Position numbers and translations under genes: made by a program. Below are positions 55,015 through 64,000 of a stretch of 64,000 nt of DNA, piece by piece. The notes below the pieces were generated by a model. It made no database searches. It saw only the letters and a list, made by a program, of their open reading frames with translations, and was not told the origin of the DNA. The DNA comes from Pseudocercospora fijiensis CIRAD86 (taxonomy: Eukaryota > Ascomycota > Dothideomycetes > Mycosphaerellales > Mycosphaerellaceae), in the NCBI RefSeq assembly GCF_000340215.1, contig NW_006921539.1, positions 746,471 through 810,470 of the forward strand, in the 5' to 3' direction. Position 1 is the stretch's first letter, and each line of letters begins with the position of its first letter.

Positions 55015-56830
55015 CGCTCTCTAATCACAACTTGGATTAGGTTCAGCAAAGCAGAAGCTCTTCACTTCGATCGGCCAATGAGAGCACAGGATCAGAGCTG
55101 AATCGAAGTGAAATGAAGGCCATAGCTCCTTTGTGTAACCGTTGAAGAGGTTTCCGCTGCGTATTCGTGAGCACGATGACGACGACTGACGACGACTGAC
55201 GGCTGCTGCCTAGAGCGGTGAGCGGGAGAGGAGGAGGAGGAGGAGGGCTAGGAACGTGAGGAGAGAAGGGAAGGGAGAGGAGAAGGAGGAGGAGGAGGAG
55301 TATGAAGGGCTCGAAATGAGGCCGGCGGCCAATGTCTCAGGGGTCGCAATCAGAGTTCGATAGTTTCCGTAGATCAATGTTGCATCAGACACTCACGATA
55401 GCAATGGAACACTCCCTTCTCCAGATGTATGCCCTGTGGCCGGCCGATCGAGATGCTGCACGAAGACCGCGCCTCGCCAGAATGGCCGTGACGGAGAACA
55501 CCTTTCACCGTCAGAGAGCGTCAACGCAGCATAAGCATCCTCGGTTCAGTGGCACCGACCTCGCGCCGCAGTCTTGCAATCTACCTCACAATGGCGACAT
55601 GATCTTGTGCCATGAAAGCAGTATTCTCGGCAGAATCTTGACAGGTCTTCCCAGCAGAGCTCTCCTTCCGACAAGACCGCTCTCTCGGGGTCGACACCAG
55701 TGTTCATGTTCCAAATTGGAGCGCGCAATCTCTACCGCATGCCTCATCTTCCTTTTTCAAAGATCATGCGTTCTCCAATACTAGCTCTTCTCCTCTCATC
55801 GTTTAGTTGAGGACTTTCGGTCGCCATCTGGGCGGGAACATCTTTGTCAAGTATTTTTACGTGTCTCAGATGACCATATACACTGCGGTTTGAACGAACA
55901 AGCGGTTCGAAAGGTCTACAGAATTCATACAAGCTTGAAATCACTAATACACAAGGTGGTATCGAAGAGATGAAGTCGGGATTCTCCCCATGCTTGGCTC
56001 GGACTCAGGTCCGCGACCCACTACCACTGCCTTGATCTCCAGCTATTTTGAGACTACTACGTGGACCCGTGGTACCCGCGCAAGCTTGTTGCGTGTACGT
56101 TCAGCGCGATGGGAAAAGGCGGATCAAGTACGGGCAGCCATCGCGAAATTCACGGCCTGGTGCGCGGTGTCGACGACTATGCTCGCTGAGTTGGGAAGTA
56201 TAGATCGCAAACGTGATCACGATACCTGAAGGAACGCGCCCAAACGCGACGGCGACGGAGAACGGCTCAAGCCCCGAGATCTCAACGTATCATGGTCATT
56301 GAGCAGCATCTCACAAGCCAGTGGCCAGTCTAAGAGGGTGTTGTGATTGGTTCTCTGCGAGCGGGCGAGAATTTCGCGACCTTCGAAGACCAGCGAGCAC
56401 GAGTAATGTCTTGGGCACGTTGACGATGGAGCGACCCGAAAGAAAGAGCTGAATAAGGAGAACGAATTGTGAATGAGTTTGGGCATTGGGCCAGCAAATC
56501 CAGCCTGCAGCCTGATTACGGGCAATCTGCGGTAGTGAAGAGATTGACAGATATGCCTACGACTGGAGGTTCTGTCTTCAATAGCAAAATGCGCTCCGTG
56601 CTTGGGTGCTCGAGACGACAGTGCTGCCTGCGAGTCAACCATCCTTGCTCGAACTGTGCGGCAGAGTCGTGCATTCCAACGACCTCCCTGAACGCTGGCC
56701 AGATGCGGTAGGCTCGTGCATCGCCTTCTGGCTTGCCATCTTAAGACCAGTAGGATCATTTCTCGGAGCTACACTCTATCCTGCGCCTAGCCATGAGGCG
56801 ATACTAGCCCTTTCGTGGCGGATGGTGCAC
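55015..56830. other. Intergenic region with GGA-rich microsatellites
   Basis: Contains GACGACT repeats near 55180-55200 and GGA arrays at about 55228-55300. A 150-codon plus-strand frame at 55332-55784 and a 180-codon minus frame at 56217-56759 have no family features and atypical composition. They are not called. Confidence 0.45.
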
Positions 56831-57766
56831 TCAAAACAGAAAAATCTCCTCCATGACCGCAGCCTTCTCCAATGGCTTCAGGGACTGACCGTTCTCGACA
56901 GAATCTCTTGCCCACTTGCTTTTCACGCAATACGCCACTATTCCAGCGCAGTGTCCTTCTGAGGGTAAAGCCGGCACGTCGAACACCCGAACGAGTTCTG
57001 ACATGGCGATGACGCCTCTACCGCGATCTCGAGCTTCGGCGCAGCTTTCAATGACCCGACGACCACGGTAGAACTGATGGGGTTTGAGCGTAGTCAAGGG
57101 CAGACAGGCTTCAAAGGCCTTGACGTGCTGATCTTGGTCTCGCCACTCGGCCTGAAGAATCGGAGCATAGGCCAGTATATCGTACATCTCCGATGCCCAG
57201 CCGCCACTCACGCCGAAATATGCCCAGTTTACCCTCTGCACGAAGTTGTCTCTGGACGCAAAGAGCCACTCATCGACTTTGACATCGAAAGGACCATAGA
57301 GATATGCGTGGAGATCCGTAAGTCTTTCCGCCAATGTGCCGCACACTCCGAATAGCGGATGATGTTGAAGTAGAAAGGGGTGATGCAGATGCGTTTCGAA
57401 GTTGTCGGCCAAGTCCTTCAATGAGCCGTCCTGAGTGGACTTGTTCATATGATAAAGGTGGCCGAAGGCATCTCGGTCGTGCATTCGAGCTAGACCCTCC
57501 TTGCTAGCTGGACGATGCTTGCACCACCGACGTAATGCTTCGACGAAGCTCACCTCCCTGGTGTCCTAGTCTACTAGGTACTTGACGTCGGCGGTGATGC
57601 GCGCCGCTTCTTGCGCACAAATATCTCTCGAGAGTTTCAGTGTATTGGAATCTATGGCCCTCTGGAAAGTCTTGCAGACGCGGCGCACACATTGAACGTC
57701 CTTTGCTGGAAGACAGCCGAAAATGTCGAGCTTCATTTCAAGCGGTAGACCAATGAAGGTAGCCAT
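56831..57766 (-). pseudogene. F-box protein, second copy, with in-frame stop
   Basis: The frame runs from the ATG at 57766 to 56831 (312 codons) without any indel but contains a TAG at 57566-57568. Upstream of the stop are the F-box (FIGLPLEMKLDIFGCLPAKD, RRVCKTFQRAI) and LSRDICAQEAARITADVKYL. Downstream is the rest of the domain (EVSFVEALRRWCKHR to IVAYCVKSKWARDSVENG). Both parts align with the intact copy at 52127-53101. The stop lies where the paralog has YDYDPSQ. A single nonsense change, a sequencing error or readthrough would all explain this. A spliced intron removing the stop is not obvious. Confidence 0.75.
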
Positions 57767-58176
57767 GGTGTCGCCTTGGTATACGCCGGAGTTTTGCGAT
57801 GTAAGCTTGAGTCGCGTGGTGAAGGCGCCTCGATTCAGGGTGGCAGCGAAGTTGAGATGTCAACGAGGGGCGAGAAGTTGTGGGGGAGATTGCTTGGAGG
57901 CAGAAAGTAGTTTGACGACAAAGTCGCGCGGGCCGTATCGAGTCGTTAATGTTCAAGGTTGGCTTACGATTCTGCTTCAAGCTTAGGCCGCTCCGTATGG
58001 ATCCGCTACTTTGTGGCGTCGGTCTGCGAGGCGGTGAGCGTAGCTTTAGTGCCGCACACGAAGCTGGAAGCGTTTGTAGTGATCTTGTTGTGCAGGTTAA
58101 TGAGAGGTTGAAGCCTAGAAGATAAAGCAAGAGGGAAAAAGGGCCCATCTGCCAAGCTTCACATGCGGTCCGAGCT
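57767..58176. other. Intergenic region
   Basis: Upstream of the second F-box copy and of the second 2EXR gene, which are divergent. No gene seen. Confidence 0.55.
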
Positions 58177-58391
58177 CACGTGCGCTCCGAGTTCACGAGT
58201 GAATCAGAGTTTACGAATGAATCACACCGGATGAGGTATTAGTGACCCGTGCTCACTTTAAGAAGCACAAGCAATTCCCACAATCTTTCCTTCACGTGCG
58301 CTCCGCGTTCACGAGTGAATCACACGGAATGAGATATCCGTGCACCCGTGCTCACTATAAAAAGCGCAAGCCACTCCGCTAATCTTTCCTG
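58177..58391 (+). promoter_or_regulatory. Duplicated promoter block with CACGTG sites and TATA box
   Basis: Two tandem, diverged copies (58177-58292 and 58293-58391) start with CACGTGCGCTCCG. They share GTTCACGAGTGAATCA and CCCGTGCTCACT, and end ATCTTTCCT. Each copy begins with the E-box palindrome CACGTG. The downstream copy has a clean TATAAAAA at 58356-58363, about 92 bp before the ATG of the 2EXR gene. The upstream copy has TTTAAGAA at the same place. Unit 1 also carries a local 17-bp repeat of the GTTCACGAGTGAATC motif. Confidence 0.65.
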
Positions 58392-58454
58392 CACTTCTCA
58401 CGCCATTGAACAGACACACTCAGATACCCAGGTCGCCAACCTGGTTCAGAGGCC

Positions 58455-59129
58455 ATGGACAACTCACCATTCAACAAGCTCTCCGCAGAGCTCCGCAACG
58501 AGATCTACGAGCTCGCTCTGAAGCAGAAGGAAGACCAAGCAGTCGGCATCACAATTGACAGCTCCACCAATAGGCTCACGACTCGAGCCAAAAATGCAAC
58601 AGCACTTACACGCACCTGCAAGCAGATCAACCAAGAGAGTTCAGCCATGTTCTACGCCGTGAACAACTTCGTCATTTCGAAAGGACCTGGACCTGAGACT
58701 AAGGGCAAGAAGAAGAATCAGACTCATGAAGTCCAGATCCTCGAACGCTTCCTCAAAAGCATCGGTCCGAAGAACTGCGCTGTACTACTGCACTTGGATG
58801 TACAGGTACATCGCCCTTTCGCAGATTCCTACCAGCAAGCTCCCGAATTGAACAAATTACTGAAAATCGCGAACAAGTTCAAGCCAAAGCATCTAGACTG
58901 TACATTCAGTCTGGAGAGCAAGGTGGACCCAAGAGTCTCCCCGGAAATTGTCTCGGTTAAGCTCGACGTACTGAAGGGGTGCCAGAGTACCCAGGAGGCG
59001 TTGAATCTGCTCATTTGTGAGAGCAAGGAATTGCTCCCGAAGGGGCGAGCAGGATGTCGTCAATCTCTCTCGAGACTCAAGGTTATGGCTCCTATGATGA
59101 TGATTGTCGGGACTATATGGATGGAATAG
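58455..59129 (+). CDS. 2EXR / F-box-like protein, copy 2
   Basis: Intronless, 224 aa. PFNKLSAELRNEIYELALKQ near the N-terminus matches copy 1 (33970-34623) almost exactly, followed by ATALTRTCKQINQESSAMFY. The C-terminal two thirds differ from copy 1 apart from scattered residues, so the copies are old. Function unknown. The promoter carries a tandem duplication. Divergent to the broken F-box copy. Confidence 0.75.
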   Translation: MDNSPFNKLSAELRNEIYELALKQKEDQAVGITIDSSTNRLTTRAKNATALTRTCKQINQESSAMFYAVNNFVISKGPGPETKGKKKNQTHEVQILERFLKSIGPKNCAVLLHLDVQVHRPFADSYQQAPELNKLLKIANKFKPKHLDCTFSLESKVDPRVSPEIVSVKLDVLKGCQSTQEALNLLICESKELLPKGRAGCRQSLSRLKVMAPMMMIVGTIWME

Positions 59130-59523
59130 ATCGTTTCGGGGTTGTGTGGTGGTGGGTGAAGCGGTTTGACTCCGTTGCGAGATGTATTCAGAGGGTTTGA
59201 GTGGAAAGGGCGCATGCTGCGCAACGCTTGCTGGAGATGAGATGAGCGCTCGCCAATGGGGCGTTGCGACAGCACGGCTACATGTTTTAAGGCTGTACTT
59301 CATTCATCAGCAGTCTCTTGGTCTTCACGGTTTTCCAAGACAGTATCGGAGCCAAATATCCTGAACAGCTGCGTGGATCGATTCTGGTTAGCTCCGGAGC
59401 TAGAAAGAAAGTGCATTACCAACCTAGGTAACATCTTCCTTTGCCAACTCTTAAATTCCCAAACGCTACATCTCGTTGCCCTCACTACTTCAGTGCCTCC
59501 AGTGAATCGAAATGGCTTGGAAA
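59130..59523. other. Intergenic, convergent 3' flanks
   Basis: About 390 bp between the 2EXR stop and the eqolisin stop. No supported gene. Confidence 0.6.
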
Positions 59524-60495
59524 CTATGCCTGAACCCCAGGCGCATACTGACAATGAACAGCATCCGGCCCCATGATCTCACAGCCAACGAGGAGCGTCT
59601 CTCCCTGCATTCCTTGCACCATATCCACCATCGTAGCTCCCTGAAAGTCTCCGGAAATACCACCATAATGGACATAGCTAGCATTGCTGAAAGCAATATC
59701 ATTGAATCTGGCGAAATTGTCCAGCTCAGGTGTGCCGTCTGCAGACTTGACAGTGAAATCTTCCAGGATCCACTCAGCAGTGTTTTGGCAGAGTAGTAGT
59801 TCACCAGAGAAGTTGTGCGACGCGCTCTTTCCGGTAGACAAATTGCTGATATAGGCAGTACCGGACGTAGCGTTGTGAGCAGTGACTTTCACAGTGACGA
59901 AATCTTGAGGGTTCAACGCGATATCAAAGTACTTCGCCGGACTTGGAAGCCATTCGAAAGCAGCTTTGTACTAGTCAAAAAGCGTCAGCCATGGTATTTT
60001 GCGAAGTGAGCCTGAATTAAACCTGTCTTCGCAGAACTTACGCTGACATTTCCATTTTGACCAAACCAGGCGATGCCGGTCTGCAGAAGTGAACCCTCCG
60101 GGCAGTTCTCTCCATCGATACCGACCCAGGCGAAGCCGGAGCACTCTTGAGCGCCACCCTCGCATCTCATGAGTGGGACTCTGATAGTGCCTTGAACTTC
60201 TGTGATGTTGGCGCCCGATTGGATGGCTCCTGCCCACGCCCTGCTCTTCGCCCTTCCACCATTTTCGTCTGAAGTGATACTTGCTCCTGTGAGGTTATCA
60301 GTACGGGCTGCAGCTGGAATAGTGAGATTAGAACAGTCATTAAGGAGAGAGCGCGCCACCTTGCTCGCTGAACTTTTCACCTGTCTTCGCGAATGACCGA
60401 CGACTTGCAAGCGACTCGCTCTGTCGCTGACCGCGCGGCGAGGCTACCGCTGCACCGGCGCAAAGCACCGTTGTTGCCAAATCGGAGAGCTTCAT
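59524..60495 (-). CDS. G1 (eqolisin) glutamic peptidase, secreted
   Basis: Three exons on the minus strand (60495-60381, 60313-60042, 59970-59524; introns 67 and 71 bp) give 277 aa. Eqolisins are acid endopeptidases of filamentous fungi that use a Gln-Glu pair. The signal peptide is MKLSDLATTVLCAGAAVAS, followed by a propeptide-like region. The mature domain starts near SRAWAGAIQSGANITEVQGT. The catalytic Gln is in GSLLQTGIAWFG and the Glu in NTAEWILEDF; both are present. Other family marks are SGFAWVGIDGENCPEG and SGTAYISNLSTGKSASHNF. Cysteines are placed as in the family, with one near the C-terminus (VGCEIM). The first intron is chosen so that the signal peptide frame joins the mature frame. 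An alternative acceptor is possible. Confidence 0.85.
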
Positions 60496-60926
60496 CGCTG
60501 AGGAGAGAACGGAACGCTTGTAGAGCTAGTAGTGTATGAGCGATTGTGAAATAGTATGGCAGCCGAGAAGTTCGAGGACGAACCAGATATTCGACAGTTT
60601 TGGACGAGAGCAACGAGAGGGCAATCTGGAAAACCGGATAACATTTGAATCAGCGGGAGTCCTCAGCCAAAATCTCTGGGCATGAGGACATTTCGCGAGC
60701 TTCTGTTTATGTTGGCTCATACACTCCAGCGAGTGACCGGCTTTCAGTCATGAGGTTCGAATACCGACTGCGGTCGGGATGTTCGTTTGCAATCTTGAGA
60801 CACGGCTGTAGGGCACCCACATGCTTCGGCAAATACCAACTACGAGCTTTGCTTGGTTGGAGCTAGGCTGAGCCAAGGAGAACTCACTGGGTGACAAATA
60901 TCATTCCTTCTATTGGCAGAGCGTGT
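60496..60926. other. Intergenic region
   Basis: Promoter of the eqolisin gene and 3' flank of the DUF1746 gene. A GGTTCGAATACC string near 60757 resembles a tRNA B box, but no tRNA fold surrounds it. Confidence 0.6.
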
Positions 60927-62008
60927 TCATGGCTCAGGCACATTTGCCGGTGTACCGCGTGCCCTTTGCCGAGCTGTTCTGATGGCACGCAAGACCCCAT
61001 CACGCCACTCTCGGGCCCTTGCAGCTTCTCTTTCTCGCAACAAGCGACCGCGATCTATCCCTTCTGAATCAGGCGCATAGCTGCGATATGCCATCAACTG
61101 TTGTCTCACAGCCCCAGCAATGTCCAAGTCGGCAATCACGATCTGACCAGAATTGAAAGCATCGAAGATATGCGCATCCGTTCGCTGTGGTTGCGCCAAG
61201 AGCGATGCTCGTTCAGAAGATTCTTCGCTTTCTTCCGGCGGCGAACTCGATGTTGCTGTTTGACCATCTGGATTGAGATTCTGCATCTCAATGTCTTCGC
61301 CTCGTTGCTGCTCTGCGGATCGCAGAACTCCCCTCTCTTCATCTTCTACGCGTTGCGTGGGTGCTGGCACGACTGCCTTATCCGCCGAAGAGGCCAAGTT
61401 CGCCCTAATTCTCTCACGTAATAGATGTGCTGACATTTGCACAAGTTGCACCAAGAGCACGAGTAGATCCAGCAGTATAAGATGGACCTTGCTGCTCGGC
61501 CCTTTCTGACCAATGAAGTCCATAGCTAATCCACCATGCAGATATCCTCTCGTCGCCTCTCCAGCTGATGGCGGACTATTGTACAGATGCATAATGATGC
61601 ATAGCAGAGTTGTGCCAAAGATAGTGCCAATGATCGGAGGACTGGGCGACATCTTAGGGAATTGCGCTGGTTTCGGCGTGAGCAAGAACAAATGTGCCAG
61701 CGATCGTAAAGCGAAGCGGAGGAAGGAACAGCTTTGGCCATGATTAGTATATGAATCGAGAAGTCTCAAGCAGGCGCAATGGCTCACTCCATGTAATATA
61801 TCGCGCTCAGCTCGGCAAACACGAGTATGTCCAACTGCCCAAGGAGATCATCGAGCAATGCTCCGCGCTTTCTATTGAAGTTGTCCCTATTCTTTTTCCT
61901 CCGTTCTGCGATCTCCTTGACCGTAAGCGGCCTCTCCGTGATAATGGTACCATCGCGACTGTTCGATGGCGCAGCGTTTGATGCGGAGGCTGAAGACTCA
62001 TGGTTCAT
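60927..62008 (-). CDS. DUF1746 protein, Dsc E3 ligase subunit 4-like
   Basis: Two exons on the minus strand (62008-61788, 61731-60927; intron 56 bp) give 341 aa. The DUF1746 domain spans the junction: KRGALLDDLLGQLDILVFAE, then AIYYMDCSFLRFALRSLAHL and FLLTPKP. Proteins with this domain include Dsc4, a membrane subunit of the Golgi Dsc ubiquitin ligase that activates SREBP in fission yeast and Aspergillus. Further spans are IIGTIFGTTLLCIIMHLY and KVHLILLDLLVLLVQLVQMS. The C-terminal half is acidic and Ser-rich with a final Arg/Ala-rich helix. Assignment to Dsc4 rather than another DUF1746 protein is inference. Divergent to RFC2, 277 bp apart. Confidence 0.8.
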
Positions 62009-62285
62009 AGCTTGTCGCTGTTTCGGGAGGTAGTATCACGCATTGCTCCGAGCTCATTAGAGGCGGTATGTCGTTGTGAGCTTAACCGGCAGGCTGTAGA
62101 GCATCGTGGAAGCATGTGAGAGAAGCAGCATGAAGTGAACGGAGATGCACCTCTTTGCCGAGCCGATGTGACGCTGCCGCCGCTCGGCTGCAGTTGCCTG
62201 TCTAGCCCGTCGCGAGGGAAAGTGGAACGCGACTTCTACGACGCGTCGACCACGCCATCACCCATCCGACGGTATACAGCACACA

Positions 62286-63558
62286 ATGAACAGTTTCTTC
62301 GACAACAGAGCGCGCCAAGCGGCGGCTGCAGCCAAAGCTGCCTCCTCATCGAAAGACACAGCGCTGACACAGGACAATAAGCTTCAGCCATGGGTTGAGA
62401 AGTAGTATGTTCATCTACAATTCATTACCATTGATCACAGTGTTGACTGAGCATTTCAGCCGGCCGAAGTCTCTCGACGATGTCGCCGCTCAAGATCACA
62501 CAGTCACAGTGCTCCGCCGAACGCTACAGTCCGCCAACCTTCCACATATGCTCTTCTATGGACCTCCAGGAACCGGAAAGACCTCGACAGTGCTGGCACT
62601 GGCCAAGCAGCTCTATGGCCCTGAACTTATCAAGTCCAGAGTGCTGGAACTCAACGCATCTGATGAGCGAGGCATTAGCATCGTGAGAGAAAAGGTCAAA
62701 GATTTCGCGAGAATGCAGTTGTCAAATCCGCCAGCGGGACCGGCAGGAGAAGAGTATAGAAAGAAGTACCCTTGCCCTCCGTACAAGATTATCGTTCTGG
62801 ATGAGGCAGACAGCATGACGCAAGACGCACAGTCAGCGTTGCGAAGGACAATGGAGACATACAGCAAAATCACCCGCTTTTGCTTGGTTTGCAACTACGT
62901 CACGAGAATCATCGACCCGCTTGCATCGAGATGCTCGAAGTTCCGCTTCAAGCTGCTCGACGAAGGGAACGCCGGCAGACGAATTGAGGATATAGCAAGG
63001 CTTGAGAATGTGACCCTCGAGGAAGGCGTCACCAACACCTTACTTCGCTGTAGTGACGGCGATCTGAGAAAAGCCATCACTTTCCTACAGTCTGCAGCAC
63101 GTCTAGTCGGTGCTGTGCAAGCATCAACACAACCAGATAAGAAGCGGAAACGCACGAAGGTGGAGGAGGATGATGATGACGCCGACGCCATGGATATCGA
63201 TGCTGCTCCTTCGCCACCTATCACAGTCCAAAGCATCGAAGAGATCGCAGGCGTCATCCCCAACAACACAATTGAGCGACTCACGACGGCGATGACACCG
63301 AAACCGAAATCGAGAGCGCCCTATGGACCTATAGCTCAAGCAGTGGAGGACTTGGTCGCTGAAGGTTGGTCGGCAACACAAATCGTCTCTCAACTGTACG
63401 ATAAGATCGTGCTTGGAGACGAGACGGTGGGCGACGGTGCCAAGAACAAGATAATGCTCACTTTCTCCGAGACCGACAAGAGATTGGTAGATGGAAGCGA
63501 CGAGCATTTAACCATTCTGGATCTATGCTTACAAATATCTGGTATGATGGGACAATGA
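62286..63558 (+). CDS. RFC2: Replication factor C small subunit (RFC2)
   Basis: Exon 1 is 62286-62404 and exon 2 is 62460-63558 (55-bp intron, phase 2), giving 405 aa. RFC2 is an AAA+ subunit of the clamp loader that opens PCNA at primer ends. Motifs: [12 protein letters not shown], Walker [13 protein letters not shown] near 74, [11 protein letters not shown], Walker [10 protein letters not shown] near 153, and the arginine-finger box LASRCSKF near 195. [20 protein letters not shown] and [15 protein letters not shown] fit the Rfc2 branch. Between sensor 2 and the collar, at about 266-290, a basic then acidic insert ([20 protein letters not shown]) adds residues compared with yeast Rfc2. Exon 1 encodes a Gln/Ala/Ser-rich N-terminus. 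Confidence 0.92.
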
Positions 63559-63857
63559 CGGGTATGCAGAGCCACCGATGGTTTCAGGTCATAAGCGCAA
63601 CGGTGTTTTCAGCGAAGGCGTTGATGGTTTGAGGTATGTAGCACGCTTCGCTACCAAGATTCGTGAGGTTGGCATGAATGAGACTCATGGTATTGGCTTC
63701 GGCTCACTCTTACTTTGCCAATACTATCCGGCATAAAAGTGCTTCGAGAAATGCAGAATGAGTCTGGCGATACGTGCAGTGTCTATGTCCTGGACTCCCG
63801 ACTTTGGCAAGATGAGGGCAAGCGCAACAGCTGTGTTTGAGACTGTCAAGATAGGAG

Positions 63858-64000
63858 ATGAGCGAGCTTCACTCAGCCGCCGAGAAAACTGCCAATAGCA
63901 CGGAGCACGAGTTTTCTGATTTCCTAACCGCAACGCGACTTCTGTACATGGAGGAGATCAGCGATAGGTTTGAGCAACTATGGAGTGAAGTGGTTCGCCG
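63858..64000 (+). CDS. 5' part of a gene running off the right edge
   Basis: An ATG at 63858 opens a plus-strand frame to the last base (47 codons). It starts MSELHSAAEKTANSTEHEFS and continues FLTATRLLYMEEISDRFEQL. The helical, charged sequence looks like a real coding start rather than chance, but no family can be named from this fragment. The overlapping minus-strand frame at 63724-63933 has no such features. Confidence 0.5.
   Translation, partial: MSELHSAAEKTANSTEHEFSDFLTATRLLYMEEISDRFEQLWSEVVR

Noticed and set aside
55332..55784. 150-codon plus-strand frame
   Set aside because: No domain, and it overlaps GGA-rich antisense sequence. It may be chance in GC-rich DNA.
56217..56759. 180-codon minus-strand frame downstream of the second F-box copy
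   Set aside because: No family match; codon content looks random.
60750..60775. tRNA B-box-like string GGTTCGAATACC
   Set aside because: No A box or cloverleaf can be folded around it.

Overview
The window reads as nuclear DNA of a filamentous ascomycete, most likely a Dothideomycete. The genes are compact, introns are mostly 47-71 bp with GTRNGT donors and CTRAC-like branch sites, and protein families typical of Pezizomycotina are present (DUF2406, DUF3602, 2EXR/F-box, AcuF-type C2H2 fingers, eqolisin). Two TE islands are saturated with TpA and stops, the pattern left by repeat-induced point mutation (RIP). No tRNA, rRNA or CRISPR was seen. There is one 100-N assembly gap at 8239-8338.

Layout. 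1-582: 5' part of a minus-strand gene of unknown function, then a gene-poor stretch. 2311-6270: RIP-degraded element with short terminal inverted repeats and a candidate 8-bp target duplication. 6750-23462: DUF2406 protein, VMA21, FUN30-type remodeller, M20 carboxypeptidase, PWI/SR splicing factor, a small two-exon gene, a 131-bp MITE-like element, a GH43-like secreted enzyme and a sulfotransferase-like protein. 23894-28816: divergent pair made of a HeLo-like/DUF7580 protein, whose first exon resembles the HET-s amyloid motif, and an AcuF-type zinc-finger protein with a broken, repeat-rich 3' part. 29337-40053: ZIP zinc transporter, pepsin-like protein lacking the usual catalytic Asp motifs, 2EXR protein, amino-acid transporter, DUF3602 protein and mitochondrial phosphate carrier.

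40417-50992: a Mutator-like (MULE) transposon with TIRs, an exact 8-bp target duplication and a minus-strand transposase relic. A complete but RIP-inactivated Ty3/gypsy chromovirus (187-bp LTRs, TATAT target duplication) is nested in it. The MULE landed in what was probably a roughly 500-bp divergent promoter between the phosphate carrier and a CBS-domain gene. 51134-64000: CBS protein, two F-box paralogs (one with an in-frame stop), a second 2EXR gene with a duplicated promoter block, an eqolisin-type peptidase, a Dsc4/DUF1746 protein, the RFC2 clamp-loader subunit, and the start of a gene that runs off the right edge.

Most genes are unrelated housekeeping or secreted functions in divergent pairs (VMA21/FUN30, PWI/small gene, HeLo-like/AcuF, MIR1/CBS, DSC4/RFC2). 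All exon models below were built by hand from frame, splice consensus and family similarity. No database search was run.
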